A stretch of DNA of 64,000 nt. Origin: CAVUCH01 sp963697705. Its GTDB lineage: Bacteria; Acidobacteriota; Vicinamibacteria; Vicinamibacterales; JAENWD01. Position numbers and translations under genes: made by a program. Below are positions 18,731-28,900 of the stretch, one piece after another; position 1 is the first letter of the stretch, and each line of letters begins with the position of its first letter. The DNA lies in NCBI GenBank assembly GCA_963697705.1, contig CAVOPA010000010.1, positions 1-64,000 of the forward strand. The letters run 5' to 3'. Under the pieces are notes generated by a model, which did no database searches, had not been told where the DNA came from, and worked only from the letters and a program-made list of their open reading frames with translations.

Positions 18731-20266
18731 TCACCGAGGAGCCACGTCCACCGCCCGGCGCATGAGCCGGTGCAGTAGCGGAGACCACCGCTTCAATGCG
18801 TCATTTCCGCGCTCGGCCAGCCGGTGGCGCGGTTGCCGCAGCAGCTCGCGGAGGACCTCCACCTCTGCGCAGGCGTCGTTCGCTGCCTGATCGAAATGGC
18901 GGAGCGCCTCTGAGTGTTCGGCGCGTAGCTGGTTCACCCGCACCTCAGACTCGACCGTCAGGTGCTTCACTCGCACCTCATGCTCGCGCTTCAGGTGCTC
19001 GTTACGCTCATCGCCGGCCGCGACGGCCTCGCTGAGCGCCTGAACTGTCATTGCGGACTCCTCGGCGCGCGCGCGAAGCTCGATCAAGGCATCGTCTCGG
19101 ACCGCCACGTCGCGCACGCGTTGCTCCAGCTCCCGTTCAAGGTGCGCCACGTACGACTCCGCATCTGCGTTCACCCGCTTCAGATTCGCGCACTCCTCTT
19201 CGAGCGTGACGAGACGCGCGCCGCGCGACACGATCTCCTCGTCCCGCTGCCTGACTGCTTGTTCGAGGTGCTGCATGTGCTCGTGTGCCTCAGTCCGGAG
19301 ATGCGTGAGCTGGACGCAGGCTTCCTCGAGCTCCTTCAGGCGTGCGTCGCGCGTGGCAATCTCCCGCTGCAGATCCGGCACCGCGCCGGCCTCGCGCGCG
19401 ATCACCTGCTCGAGTTCCTCCGCCCGTTTCCGCTGGCTCCCGAGCTCCGCTTCGAGATGTCGCGCGTATCCCTCAGCGCGGTCGAGCGTTCGCGTCAGCT
19501 CGTCGATCCGCGCGTGCTGCCGCTCGACGAGCATGGCTCCCGCAGACACGCCGCTCCCGGCCCCGTTGACTGGTTCGGCGATGACGAAGAACTGGTACGT
19601 GAGCGCATCGGCGTCGTTCTCGAGGGCACTTCGGATCGATTCGGGGATCGCGCCGAGATCGAGCTCGAATTCCGTCTGATCGAGGTGGCGGATGACCCTG
19701 AGCTTGCTCTGGGCACGGAAGCCGGCCTTTTCGACGAGCTCGTCGACCGCGGCGGCATCGAAGAACCGGAGGTGTCCTCGATCGAGCAGTCCGCTCTCAC
19801 GGTAGCGGAACTTACCGCTCAGAAGCTCGAGCCGAAGGGCGCCATGAGCGACATTGGGGATCGACAGAAACACCTGCCCGCCCGGGGCCAGGGCGCTCAC
19901 AGCATTCGCGAGCGAGGCCGCAGGATCGCGGAGATGCTCCAGGACGTCCAGGAATAGAACGGCGTCGAACGACGTACCCGGGAAGGCGCCCGGGAAATCG
20001 AGTGTCTCGACGTCCGCCTCAACGACATCGACGCAGTGCTGCCGCGCGATGTTCGCGGCCCGCGGGTCGATCTCGACGCCCCACACGCGACAGCCGCGCG
20101 CGCTCAGCGCGTCGGCCACAATTCCTCTCCCGCACCCGACATCCAGCACCGTCGCGCCAGGATGAATCGAGAGGACGGCCAGCGTGTGCGGACTGTTGAG
20201 ATCCGCGAGGTCCACCGCGGGAACCGGATCCGGGGCGCGACGGCGCCAGTGAGGGGCGAGCGACAT
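18731..20266 (-). CDS. Class I methyltransferase with long C-terminal coiled coil
   Basis: A 511-aa protein. Residues 25-235 are a SAM methyltransferase (motif I TVLDVGCGRGIVADAL, acidic VWGVEIDPRAA, FDAVLFLDVLEHLRDP, LAPGGQVFLSIPNVAH). Residues about 245-475 are a nearly continuous coiled coil rich in Glu, Arg and Leu. The C-terminus is basic (RRAVDVAPR). A methyltransferase followed by a coiled-coil rod recalls WbdD-type O-antigen terminators, whose coil sets chain length; that parallel is inference. ATG 20266 has GAGGAGAG 4 bp upstream and clears the previous stop at 20277. ATG 20302 also has GAGGAGAA but would overlap that gene by 26 bp. Confidence 0.8.
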   Translation of the reverse strand: MSLAPHWRRRAPDPVPAVDLADLNSPHTLAVLSIHPGATVLDVGCGRGIVADALSARGCRVWGVEIDPRAANIARQHCVDVVEADVETLDFPGAFPGTSFDAVLFLDVLEHLRDPAASLANAVSALAPGGQVFLSIPNVAHGALRLELLSGKFRYRESGLLDRGHLRFFDAAAVDELVEKAGFRAQSKLRVIRHLDQTEFELDLGAIPESIRSALENDADALTYQFFVIAEPVNGAGSGVSAGAMLVERQHARIDELTRTLDRAEGYARHLEAELGSQRKRAEELEQVIAREAGAVPDLQREIATRDARLKELEEACVQLTHLRTEAHEHMQHLEQAVRQRDEEIVSRGARLVTLEEECANLKRVNADAESYVAHLERELEQRVRDVAVRDDALIELRARAEESAMTVQALSEAVAAGDERNEHLKREHEVRVKHLTVESEVRVNQLRAEHSEALRHFDQAANDACAEVEVLRELLRQPRHRLAERGNDALKRWSPLLHRLMRRAVDVAPR

Positions 20267-20276
20267 CGCGCTCTCC

Positions 20277-22226
20277 TCACTGACGCGGGGGATGAGCGTC
20301 ATAACGGTTCTCCTCGATCGAATCAGCCAATGTCTGGCGCCACGTACATCCCGGGGCGGTCTGCCACCGATCGAGCACGCGACCGATCTGACGGCGCTGC
20401 GCGTTCCACGCCTGCTCGTCGCGGTACAGCCGGAGCACCTGACCAGCAAACGTGTGCGGATCGTTGGCCACGATCACCCCGCGCGAATCGGCGATGGCGA
20501 GACCCTCGGCCCCCACGGACGTCGCGACCACGGGGACGGCATGCTGCAGGGTCTCCAGGTACTTGATCTTGACTCCGGCGCCGAAGCGCATCGGAACGAC
20601 CACCACGCGCGCGGCGGCGTACGCATCGCCAAGGTTCGGCACGAACCCCACGAACTCAACGGCCGGGTGGGAGACGGCGCGTGCGGCCGGCGGCGGGTCT
20701 GCGCCGGTCACCCGGAGCCGGAGATCGGGCTCCGTCTCCAGCAGCAACGGCAACACGTCGGCGGCGAACCACCGCAGCGCGTCGACGTTCGGACTGGTGT
20801 CGCCGGCGAGCCATGCCGGTGTAAAGAGCAGGTCTGACCGTTCGGAGAACGAGGTGGCGGTCGGCACAACGCCGCGGGCGACAGGCCGGATCACGTCGAC
20901 GGGACAGCCGCCGATGCTCTGCAGGATCGCGGCTTCTTCCGACGAGACGCAAACGATGCGATCAGCCTCCCGCGGGATCGCTCGTTCGACATCGCGCAGC
21001 GCCAGCATCTCGCTCCAGCGGCGCCCTCGCGCGATCTCATCGGTCACCAGATCCAGCTCGCGGCGGATTCGGCGGTAGAACAGTGATTCGGCGAGGTAGA
21101 TGAGCCTGGCCTGCGGCTGCCAGTGGCGAGCGACGGATGCGTAGCGCGCGAAGTTGTGCGGGCGCGAGATCATCACGACATCGAACAGTTGAATTCGATC
21201 GCGCAACACCTGCTCCGGCGTCTCACGACTGACGTGCACGCCCATGTCGGCCAGCCTGTGGAGGTCTCCATCGAGACGTTCACTGGCGGCCACGCTGATC
21301 GTGTAACCGTCCGCCGCGACCTCGTCGATCGCGTCGAACATCACGCTGAAACCCGAACCCGAGCCGCGCTGCGGAGGCCGATCGTCGATGAGCAGCAGAC
21401 GGCGCGCACGTGGTCGACCGCCGCGGTCGGTCGCGCGCGCGACCGACCGTGGATCGACGGGCGCCGGCGCGTCACGTCCGGCCAGCTCCGCACGCCATTT
21501 CTGCTTGAAGAGCTCCCGGTGGCGTAGCATCAGGAACTGCTTTCGGTCCGATGTGCTGCTGGAGCTTTCCTGATGCACCGCCCGCGAGCGGGGTTGAAAC
21601 AATGTCTTGTAGCCGAGCCGCGCGAGGCTGAAGCACAGATCGACGTCCTCGTAATACCCCGGGAAGTATCGGTCATCGAAGCCCCCGACCGCGTTCCAGA
21701 GATCACGCCTGACCAGGAGCGAGCATGCGGAGCAATAGTCGACCGGCCGAACGAAGTTGTGACGGCTGGATTCGAGTATCGCGCCGCGACCAACCGCGAG
21801 CGTGGAGCCATCGCTCCACACGATCGCGCCGGCATCCTGGATCGTCCCGTCCGGAAACAGCATCAGACTGCCCACAGCGCCGGCCTCGGGATGCAAATCC
21901 GCCGTCTCGACGAGCGCGTCGAGCCAACCAGGTTGAACCGCGACATCATCATTGAGACAGACCACGTACTGTCCGCGGCTGACTCGCGCGCCGAGATTGC
22001 TGCCACCGCCGAACCCGAGGTTCACACGGGCGGAGAGCACTCGAAGCGCGGAGGCCGCTGGCGCAGTGAGGCGTTCAAGACGCTCGGGCCCGAACGGCGC
22101 GTTCGCCACGACGAGAATCTCGTACGCAATGCCGTTACCGACGTTGGCCCTTATCGACTCGATGCAGCGCTCCAGCCACTTGTTCCCAAGTGTCGCAATC
22201 ACGATAGACACGCGCGGCTCGGACAT
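20277..22226 (-). CDS. Two-domain glycosyltransferase (GT2 plus GT4)
   Basis: A 649-aa protein with two glycosyltransferase halves. Residues 1-250 are a rhamnosyltransferase-like GT2: VSIVIATLGNKWLERCIESI, VNLGFGGGSNLGA, CLNDDVAVQPGW with the DXD-like acidic pair, and YYEDVDLCFSLARLGYKT. Residues 270-640 are a GT4/GT-B domain with SRPHNFARYASVARHW, LLFTPAWLAGDTSPNVDALR, PMRFGAGVKIKYLETLQHAV and ATSVGAEGL. It could therefore add two sugars of one repeat unit. The next gene (methyltransferase-coiled coil) starts 10 bp after the stop. ATG 22226 is chosen because homology starts at SEPRVSIV; ATG 22271 is open too. Confidence 0.85.
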   Translation of the reverse strand: MSEPRVSIVIATLGNKWLERCIESIRANVGNGIAYEILVVANAPFGPERLERLTAPAASALRVLSARVNLGFGGGSNLGARVSRGQYVVCLNDDVAVQPGWLDALVETADLHPEAGAVGSLMLFPDGTIQDAGAIVWSDGSTLAVGRGAILESSRHNFVRPVDYCSACSLLVRRDLWNAVGGFDDRYFPGYYEDVDLCFSLARLGYKTLFQPRSRAVHQESSSSTSDRKQFLMLRHRELFKQKWRAELAGRDAPAPVDPRSVARATDRGGRPRARRLLLIDDRPPQRGSGSGFSVMFDAIDEVAADGYTISVAASERLDGDLHRLADMGVHVSRETPEQVLRDRIQLFDVVMISRPHNFARYASVARHWQPQARLIYLAESLFYRRIRRELDLVTDEIARGRRWSEMLALRDVERAIPREADRIVCVSSEEAAILQSIGGCPVDVIRPVARGVVPTATSFSERSDLLFTPAWLAGDTSPNVDALRWFAADVLPLLLETEPDLRLRVTGADPPPAARAVSHPAVEFVGFVPNLGDAYAAARVVVVPMRFGAGVKIKYLETLQHAVPVVATSVGAEGLAIADSRGVIVANDPHTFAGQVLRLYRDEQAWNAQRRQIGRVLDRWQTAPGCTWRQTLADSIEENRYDAHPPRQ

Positions 22227-22324
22227 AGAGGGGCACTGTACGGCTGGGTTCGCCGCTATCGACGACAGCATAATGGTGAGCGAGCGCGCCGGCCGGGTCG
22301 CTGTCGGCGCCGGATCGTGGCGAC

Positions 22325-22330
22325 ATTATA
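22325..22330 (-). promoter_or_regulatory. Candidate -10 box for the minus-strand glycan operon
   Basis: On the minus strand this reads TATAAT within GTATAATGTC, about 100 bp before ATG 22226. It is AT-rich against the background, but no clear -35 is visible. It would drive the three-gene unit 22226 to 16705. Confidence 0.35.
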
Positions 22331-22467
22331 CATACGCTGTCGACCACCAGGCGAAGCGCAATTCGTACACCGATCGATGTTCAGCACGCGAACGACCCAG
22401 CAATACAGCTGAGAGCCTCGTCTCAGACCGTATAGCGAAAGGCGCACACCACGAGAAAGAATGGACG

Positions 22468-22960
22468 ATGGCAAGATTCCTGTTCACGATGCTGGCCGGT
22501 CAACGATCTTGGCCTGCCGACGCGCCTGGTGCCGATCGCACGCGTTCTCGCCGATTGTGGGCATGATGTCGCAGTCTTCAACCCCGCCCCAGCGCCGGCC
22601 CGCCTGATCGAAGCAGCGGGGCTCAATAACGTGCCGATGCCTTCGCGCTCGATTCCGGATCCGCCGTTTGATCTGGCGAAGGCCAGCCAGGCTTGGGACG
22701 TGGAGGAGTTTTTTGGGGTGGCTTTTGCCGATGAGGAATTTCTGCGCGCGAACACGGCGCTTCACCTCGATCTGATCCGCGAATTCAAACCTGACGTGGC
22801 CGTCGATTCATTTGGCGTCTTCGCCTGCCTCGCGGCGCGGATTGCGCGTGTCCCGCTCGCGACGGTGCTTCCAGGGAAGTTTCTATCCGGCGAGGCGATG
22901 GCTTTCGCTGGTGGGCGGGCGAACGGCCGGCCCATCTGCCGAGCATCACCCCGCTCATAG
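22468..22960 (+). pseudogene. Truncated UGT/MGT-type glycosyltransferase
   Basis: ATG 22468 begins MARFLFTMLAG. A shift near 22500 moves to NDLGLPTRLVPIARVLADCG, followed by HDVAVFNPAPAPARLIEAAG and REFKPDVAVDSFGVFACLAA, the N-terminal half of a macrolide/UGT-type glycosyltransferase. After FLSGEAMAFAGG (about 22910) the frame dies at 22958-22960. Another frame stays open (SITPLIDTVASEYVAWFHLH) but I cannot tell whether that is real. The nucleotide-sugar-binding C-terminal half is missing. Confidence 0.65.
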
Positions 22961-22969
22961 ACACGGTCG

Positions 22970-23478
22970 CCAGCGAATATGTCGCCTGGTTCCATCTTCA
23001 TCGTGAAGGTCTGGGGATTCCCGAGTTGACCGACGTGGTCTTCCATGTGCCGACAAGACCGGCGCTGCCGGACGTCCGCGTGTACGTCGTCGTGTCGTCG
23101 AACTTCTCGCCATCGGGACGAGTTCCGAATTCATGGACGGTGAGCGTGTTGTCGTTCCCGGAGAGCTTCCAGTCCGACTGGCTCAGTTCTTTTCCGTTGC
23201 ACCATCGGTTTCGTGGTAACTGCCGTCGGCCTGCTTCTGGATCGCTACCATGGCGCCGGTGGGCGTGCCGGTCTTCGTGCCGTCGATCTTCACCGTGCAG
23301 GTGAATGCCGGCTTGACGAACTTGATGGCGCCGCTCGCGGCGTCTTCGATCGCCATCGTCGTGGCGGTGAAGTTCTCTTCTCCTGATTGAGCGTCCAGTT
23401 CGCCTCGAATGGACTCTGCGCAGACACCGAAGAGGCGAGGGCGATTACGAACACGAGCCTTGCGATGGTCGTCTTCAT
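22970..23478 (-). pseudogene. Decayed gene for a small secreted protein
   Basis: A good RBS (GGAGG, 7 bp) precedes ATG 23478 and a signal peptide MKTTIARLVFVIALASSVSA. The mature part starts QSPFEANWTLNQEK. Three frame changes are needed to continue through AIKFVKPAFTCTVKIDGTKT, GTPTGAMVAIQKQADGSYHE, DWKLSGNDNTLTVHEFGTRP and TYTRTSGSAGLVGTWKTTSV. The pattern resembles small lipocalin-like secreted proteins of Acidobacteria, but I do not assign a function. Its 3' end runs into the glycosyltransferase remnant on the opposite strand. Confidence 0.6.
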
Positions 23479-23859
23479 GCCGCATCCTCCGGTTGCCGGC
23501 GTGAGTGGGTGTAAGTGCCCGGATTATCTGCTGCGGCTGGGGGCGGCGGGTCTGAGAACGGGCCTTGTGTCGCCCCCCCGGCTAATAATTCCTATCGTCC
23601 CTCGCCGGCGCCGTCCCATGCTGCGGTCCGTGGGGCGCGGCGCCGCGGGAGGTCTGCGAATTGTCTGGCGGCTGCGGTAGAATCCGCACGCGCCTCATGC
23701 ACTCACAACGCGCAGCGGCCCGGCCGCTGTGATCGGACGAACGCTCGCGCACGACCGTGTCCTGTCGAAGTCTGGCGAACGCGGCCGGCTTCTGTTCGCC
23801 GGGCGATCCCTGTGCGAACGACGGCGAGGCCTCGCCGTAGCCAAGATGAGGACACGCCA
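23479..23859. other. Intergenic stretch, no feature seen
   Basis: About 380 bp between two decayed genes. No convincing reading frame, repeat or RNA fold was found on either strand. Confidence 0.5.
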
Positions 23860-24439
23860 GTGATCGGCCGGTCTCTGGCTCACTACCGCGTCCTGTCCAA
23901 GCTTGGCGTAGGCGGGATGGGCGAGGTCTACCGCGCGACCGACACGAAGCTGGGACGCGAAGTGGCGATCAAGGTGCTGCCGGCCGGCGTGCGCGCGACC
24001 CTGAGCGCCTGGCGCGGTTCGAGCGGGAAGCGCGGTTGCTCGCGTCGCTCAATCACCCCAATATTGCCGCCATCTTCGGGATCGAGCACGCCGAGGACGG
24101 GCCGTTCTCGCGCTCGAACTGGCCGAGGGCGAGGACCTCGCGGAGCGGCTGTCGCGCGGGCCGATTCCGATCGACGACGCACTGCCGATCGCGCGCCACG
24201 CGGGACCGAAGATGATGGCCGCTCAGGTGCGCACCGACCCGGCGCTCGAGGTGTCGGCGCCCCGGACGCTGTTCGCAGGGCCGTACGAGGTCCTGGACGG
24301 CCCCCTCAACTACGACGTGACCGCCGACGGCCGCCGGTTCCTGATGGTCAAGATGGAAGGATCCGAGACGCCGACCGACTTGCGGATCGTCACCGGTTGG
24401 GAACAGGAATTGCGCAAGGCGTTGCCGGTGACGCGATGA
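23860..24439 (+). pseudogene. Ser/Thr kinase-beta-propeller gene with internal deletion
   Basis: GTG 23860 opens a kinase N-lobe: VIGRSLAHYRVLSKLGVGGM, GEVYRATDTKLGREVAIKVL. Frame changes near 24000 and 24110 continue as LARFEREARLLASLNHPNIA, AIFGIEHAEDGP and LALELAEGEDLAERLSRGP. At about 24210 the sequence jumps straight to the propeller C-terminus (KMMAAQVRTDPALEVSAPRT, YDVTADGRRFLMVKMEG, LRIVTGWEQELRKALP) and stops at 24439. The HRD and DFG motifs and most of the propeller, several hundred residues, are gone. Confidence 0.75.
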
Positions 24440-24449
24440 GGACGCTGCC

Positions 24450-24510
24450 GTGATCGACACCTCATTCGCCCACTATCGCGTTCTGGCCCAGTTGAGTGTC
24501 GGCGGAATGG
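24450..24510 (+). pseudogene. Kinase N-terminal stub cut by a palindromic repeat
   Basis: GTG 24450 starts VIDTSFAHYRVLAQLSVGGM, the same opening as the kinase remnant 10 bp upstream. At the glycine loop the sequence passes directly into the repeat (CTGAAGGCGGGC). Nothing of the rest of the kinase follows. Confidence 0.65.
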
Positions 24511-24647
24511 CTGAAGGCGGGCACAACCGCATTCCATATGCACGGCCCGCCTGAAGGCGGGCACTACAGGGATCACAGCTTGCTTCGCGTAGTGCCCGGC
24601 TTCAGCCGGGCCGACACCGCGTAGTGCCCGCCTTCAGGCGGGCCGTG
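24511..24647. repeat. BIME-like palindrome cluster 1
   Basis: Hairpin units: a partial one at 24511-24524, forward at 24544-24566, and reverse at 24590-24612 (variant CCCGGC-TTCA-GCCGGG) and 24621-24644. The core is GCCCGCCTGAAGGCGGGC, a perfect 7-bp stem with a TGAA/TTCA loop, flanked by CACTAC/GTAGTG. The linker GGGATCACAGCTTGC between forward and reverse copies recurs in cluster 2. Confidence 0.85.
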
Positions 24648-24667
24648 TCTTCAACACGCCGTCACCC

Positions 24668-25522
24668 TCACTTCTGCCCCGCCATCCGCAAGACGACCAG
24701 CCGCGACACCTGGCTGCGTGAGGCGTCGGCGTCGGTGAGCGCGTTCATGGTGGCCGCGATCGCATCGCGTTCATCCTCCGAGCGCTTGTCGCGGTCGGCG
24801 ATGAAGGCTGCGCGTACCGCGTCCATGCCGGCCAGGTCGGACGTCACGACCCAGACCAGGTGCGTGAAGTTGCCGTCGGTCCTGATTTCCTCGACCGCCA
24901 GTCCCCAGGCCTCCACGACGCCGTCGGCCACGAGTTTCTCGTACACCGGCTTCGTGTACTTATCCCACGCCAGACGGAACTCGCGCCCCTTGCCTGGCCG
25001 GACCTTGATCGCGTTGTAGCGAATGTAGGGCTGCGCGCCCGCCGCCGGCATTTTGGTGCCGTAGCCGTTCTCCAGGTCGCGAATCAGCCAGTCGCGCGTC
25101 CTGGTCGTCTCCAGGAGCTCGCGGGCCCGATCGGCATTGGTGGAGACGCGTGATCCTCTCGCGGCCGCCGCGCCCGCCGAGGACTGGCCGAGCATCTCCG
25201 CCATCGCCGCCTGCACCTTGCCGACGCCTGCAAGACTGCTCGTGACGTACCAGACCGAGTACGTCGGGACCTCGGGGCCGCGGAGCAGCGGCTGCTCGAC
25301 ACCCCATTCGCTGATGACGCCCTCCGCCATCAGCCGGTCGCGGACCGGTCCGCCCAGCGTCTTGACGAGATCGAGGAACTCCTGCTCCTTCCCGGGCTTG
25401 ACCGTGTAGTCGTAGTAGAACGTGAGCTGCGATGGCGACGGAGCGGCGGGGGCCGGCTGCGCGGACAGCGAGGCGGCGTGCAGCAGCACGGCAGCGGCAA
25501 GCGCGAGCGATCGTGTCGTCAA
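24668..25522 (-). CDS. Secreted protein with two tandem dimeric alpha/beta-barrel-like domains
   Basis: A 284-aa protein starting at TTG 25522, chosen because AAGGAG lies 5 bp upstream and a signal peptide begins there (LTTRSLALAAAVLLHAASLS, AQPAPA). The mature part has two similar units. One has FYYDYTVKPGKEQEFLDLVK, VISEWGVEQ and YSVWYVTSSLAGVGKVQAAM. The other has IRYNAIKVRPGKGREFRLAW, VVEAWGLAVEE and HLVWVVTSDLAGMDAVRAAF. This pattern fits antibiotic-monooxygenase/EthD-like folds, but no catalytic residue is evident. A gene of similar architecture is at 51487-52356. Function unknown; likely periplasmic. Confidence 0.7.
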   Translation of the reverse strand: MTTRSLALAAAVLLHAASLSAQPAPAAPSPSQLTFYYDYTVKPGKEQEFLDLVKTLGGPVRDRLMAEGVISEWGVEQPLLRGPEVPTYSVWYVTSSLAGVGKVQAAMAEMLGQSSAGAAAARGSRVSTNADRARELLETTRTRDWLIRDLENGYGTKMPAAGAQPYIRYNAIKVRPGKGREFRLAWDKYTKPVYEKLVADGVVEAWGLAVEEIRTDGNFTHLVWVVTSDLAGMDAVRAAFIADRDKRSEDERDAIAATMNALTDADASRSQVSRLVVLRMAGQK

Positions 25523-25721
25523 GGAAACTCCTTTGGGGCCGTCGCGGCGCGAACGTGTGGCAAGCGCATGCCGGCACACGCGTCATGGCGGGCCCCTGCG
25601 GTGGCCGAAACACAAGGTAGAGCGTTCGCGGACTTTAGCTCAGCGGCATTTTGCCGTCAACGAGCGACCGTGCTCGTCGCCGTGCCGATGACGACGAGCA
25701 GCTAGTCTGATCTCGCTTTCG

Positions 25722-25943
25722 TGGCCCGCCTGAGGCGGGCACTACCGCGTTTCAGATTCACGGCCCGCCTGAAGGCGGGCACTACCGCGTCCAGATTCAC
25801 GGCCCGCCTGAAGGCGGGCACTACAGGGATCACAGCTTGCCTCGCGACACCGCGTAGTGCCCGCCTTCAGGCGGGCCTGGTACCGTGTAGTGCCCGCCTT
25901 CAGGCGGGCCTGGTACCGTGTAGTGCCCGCCTTCAGGCGGGCC
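25722..25943. repeat. BIME-like palindrome cluster 2 (three forward, three reverse)
   Basis: Three forward hairpins (25722, 25762, 25801) are followed, after the shared linker, by three reverse hairpins (about 25853, 25887, 25919). The whole block is roughly symmetrical. It fills the upstream region of the kinase gene to within 31 bp of its ATG. The remaining gap 25523-25721 shows no gene. Confidence 0.9.
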
Positions 25944-25973
25944 ATCGGCCCCGTCCTCTGCTACGCTCAGGCG

Positions 25974-28900
25974 ATGTCAGAGGACGAGATCGAGACGAGC
26001 CTGCTCGAAGGCATTACGCGGCCCGTGCGGCTGGGGCAGGGCGCCGTGCTGAACGGCCGCTACCGGCTCGATGCCGAGCTCGGCCGCGGCGGCATGGGCG
26101 TCGTCTACCGCGGCACCGACCTCCAGCTGGATCGACAAGTGGCCGTCAAGATGCTGCCCGAGGCGGCGGCGTCGGAGGATGGACGCGTTCGCCTGCTGCA
26201 GGAAGCGCGCGCGGCTGCGGCGCTCAACCATCCGCACATCGTGGCCGTGCACGATGTCGGCGAGGACGGCGGGATCCCGTTCCTCGTGATGGAGCTCGTG
26301 CCCGGCACGCCTCTGCGCCGTGAACGGATCGAGGACGCGCGCGAGATCGTCATGCTCGGCGCGCAGGTGTGCGACGCGCTGGCCCACGCACATGCCCACG
26401 GGATCGTCCACCGCGACATCAAGCCGGAGAACATCCTCACCGTGGGCAGTAGGCCCGCGCGGCAGGTGAAGGTGGCCGATCTCGGCATCGCGCTTCCATT
26501 GCGTGCCGCGGGCTCCGGGTCGGGCCCGATCGTCGGCACGGCCGCCTACATGGCGCCCGAACAGGCGCTCGGCGAGCCGGTGGACGGCCGCGCCGACCTG
26601 TACTCGCTCGGTGCCGTGCTCTACGTCCTTTTCACGGGGCGGCCGCCGTTCCAGGGCGATCACGCGCTCGGCGTCATCTCGCAGCACGTCAACGCTCCCG
26701 TCGTACCGCCGCGCACCTTCCGCGCCGACCTCGCGCCCGCGCTCGAGGCCGTGATCCTGAAGCTGCTGGCGAAGAGCCCGCGACAGCGCTACGCGAGTGC
26801 CGTCGAGACGAAAGCCGCACTCGAACGGGCGCTGCTCGAACCGGACGCCGTGACAGAAGGCGCCAGCCCGTCACTCGCGATGCTGGATGCGCTGTCGCGC
26901 GGCCGCATGGTGGGCCGGGGTGAAGAGCTGACGCATGCGCGCGAGCTCTGGCAGCGCGCGCGGCAGGGGCGGGGTCACGGCGTGCTCCTGAGCGGCGAGC
27001 CCGGTATCGGCAAGACGCGGCTCGCGCGCGAGCTCATGATCCAGGCGGGCCTCGATGGCGCCCTCGTCCTCTGGGGCGCGTGCTACGAGTTCGAGGCCTC
27101 GACGCCGCACCTGCCGTTTGCCGAAGCGCTGCGGCGGTGGGTGCGCGCGGAGACCGATACCGAAGCGCTCCGCGCCGCGGCCGGCGACCGCGTCCGGCAG
27201 ATCGCCAAGCTCACGCCGGAGCTTCTCGACCGCGTCGGTCCGGCGCCGGCGCACGTCGATCTGCCCGCACACGAGGAGCGGCTCCTGTTTCTCGACGCCG
27301 TGGCCGCGCTCTTCCGTGCGCTTGCCGGGCGTCGCGGCCTGCTGTTCTACATCGACGACCTGCACTGGGCCGACAGCGCCACATTGTGGCTGCTCAGCCA
27401 CCTGCTCCGGCGTCTCGCCGATGCCCCCGTGCTGCTGATGGCCACCTACCGCGAGAGCGAGCTCGATCGCGCGCATCCGCTGTCGAAGGCGCTCGTCGAG
27501 TGGAACCGCGAGCGCCTCACGACCCGCATCGTGCTGAAGCGGCTCGGCCCGCAGGACACGAACGCGCAGCTCTCGGCGCTGCTCGGCGAGGAGGTCGGCG
27601 CCGACCTCGGCGCCGCGCTCCACCGCGAGACGGACGGAAACCCGTTCTTCGTCGAGGAGATCCTCAAGGCGCTCATCGAGCAGGGCGCCGTGCGCCGCGA
27701 GGACGGCCGCTGGATCCACTCCGCGATCGGCGAGCTGCAGCTGCCGCAGAGCGTGAAGGCGGCGATCGGCCGCCGTCTCGATCGCGTCGGCCAGGAGACC
27801 AATGACGTGCTGCGCACGGCGGCCGTCCTCGGCAAGGTGTTCGCGTTCAGCGAGCTGACCGAGGCGGCGAGCGATCGCGACGAAGACGCGCTGCTGAATG
27901 CGCTCGACGAGGCGGTGGCGGCCCAGCTCCTCGTGGCGGGACGGAGCGACACCTTCGCGTTCACGCACGACAAAATCCGCGAGGTGCTGTACGAGGAGCT
28001 GAACCCGGTGCGCCGGCGGCGGCTGCACCTCCGCACCGCCGAGGGGCTCGAGCGCTGCCGGGACCTGTGTGGCATCTCGGTCGAGCGGCTGGCGCACCAC
28101 TACATCGAGGCCGGCGTGCACGACAAGGGGCTGACCTTCGCGCGGCAGGCGGCGGCCGAGGCCCAGCGGATGTTCGCGTACGACGAGGCGCTGGCGGCGT
28201 ATGGCCGTGCGCTCGAGTGCGCGGAGGCGCTCGGGCTCCCCGACCAGCAACTGGCGCTCGAAGAGGAGATGGGCCGCATCTGCCAGCTCGCCGGCAACGG
28301 CCTCGCCGCGCTCGAGCACTTCGAACGCGCCCTGGCCCAGGCGGCAGACCCCGTCGTGCGTGCGCGGCTGCAGTGCGAGGCCGCGACGTCGCTCGTTACC
28401 GTGGGCGATGAGCGCGGGCTGGCGTACCTGCAGGACGCGCGCGCCGTTCTCGACGCTGAGCAGCATCCGGTCGCAACCGCCAATGCGATGCTGGTGGAGG
28501 GCCGCTTCCGTCACCTGCGGGGCGGGCACCGCGCCGCGATCGAGCTGTGCGAGGGCGCCGTGGCTCTGCTCGCCCGGCACCCCGAGTCGGGGCCCGGCAC
28601 CGACGCCGCCAACGCGCTCGTCGCGGCATACGGCTACATCGCCGGCGCGTACCAGCATCTCGGCCTGTTCGACGATGGAGACGTGTGGGCCCGGCGGGCG
28701 GTGGAGTATGGCGTCACGCACCGGCTTCCTGGCGCAGAGGCACTCGGCTACGAGTTCCTCGCCGAGAACGCCAACCTCAGCGGACGCTGGCACGACTCCC
28801 TGGCGCACGCCGCGACCGAGCGCGCGATCGCGGAGCGTATCCACTCGCGCGAGCGGCTGGCCTGGACCTATATGCCAACCGCGATGTCAGAGCTGGGGCT

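Noticed and set aside
22918..23080. Continuation of the UGT glycosyltransferase in another frame (SITPLIDTVASEYVAWF)
   Set aside because: Looks plausible but is antisense to the decayed secreted-protein gene, which also reads well here; I could not decide and did not extend the UGT feature.
24511..25943. CRISPR-like appearance of regularly repeated palindromes
   Set aside because: Units occur in both orientations, spacers are not uniform in length and are themselves repeated, and no cas gene is present.
25857..25973. N-terminal extension of the kinase-AAA protein (MPAFRRAWYRVV repeats)
   Set aside because: It is only translation of hairpin repeats; kinase-protein homology starts after ATG 25974.
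26871..28844. 657-aa minus-strand frame opposite the kinase-AAA gene
   Set aside because: Antisense shadow with no domain, caused by high third-position GC.
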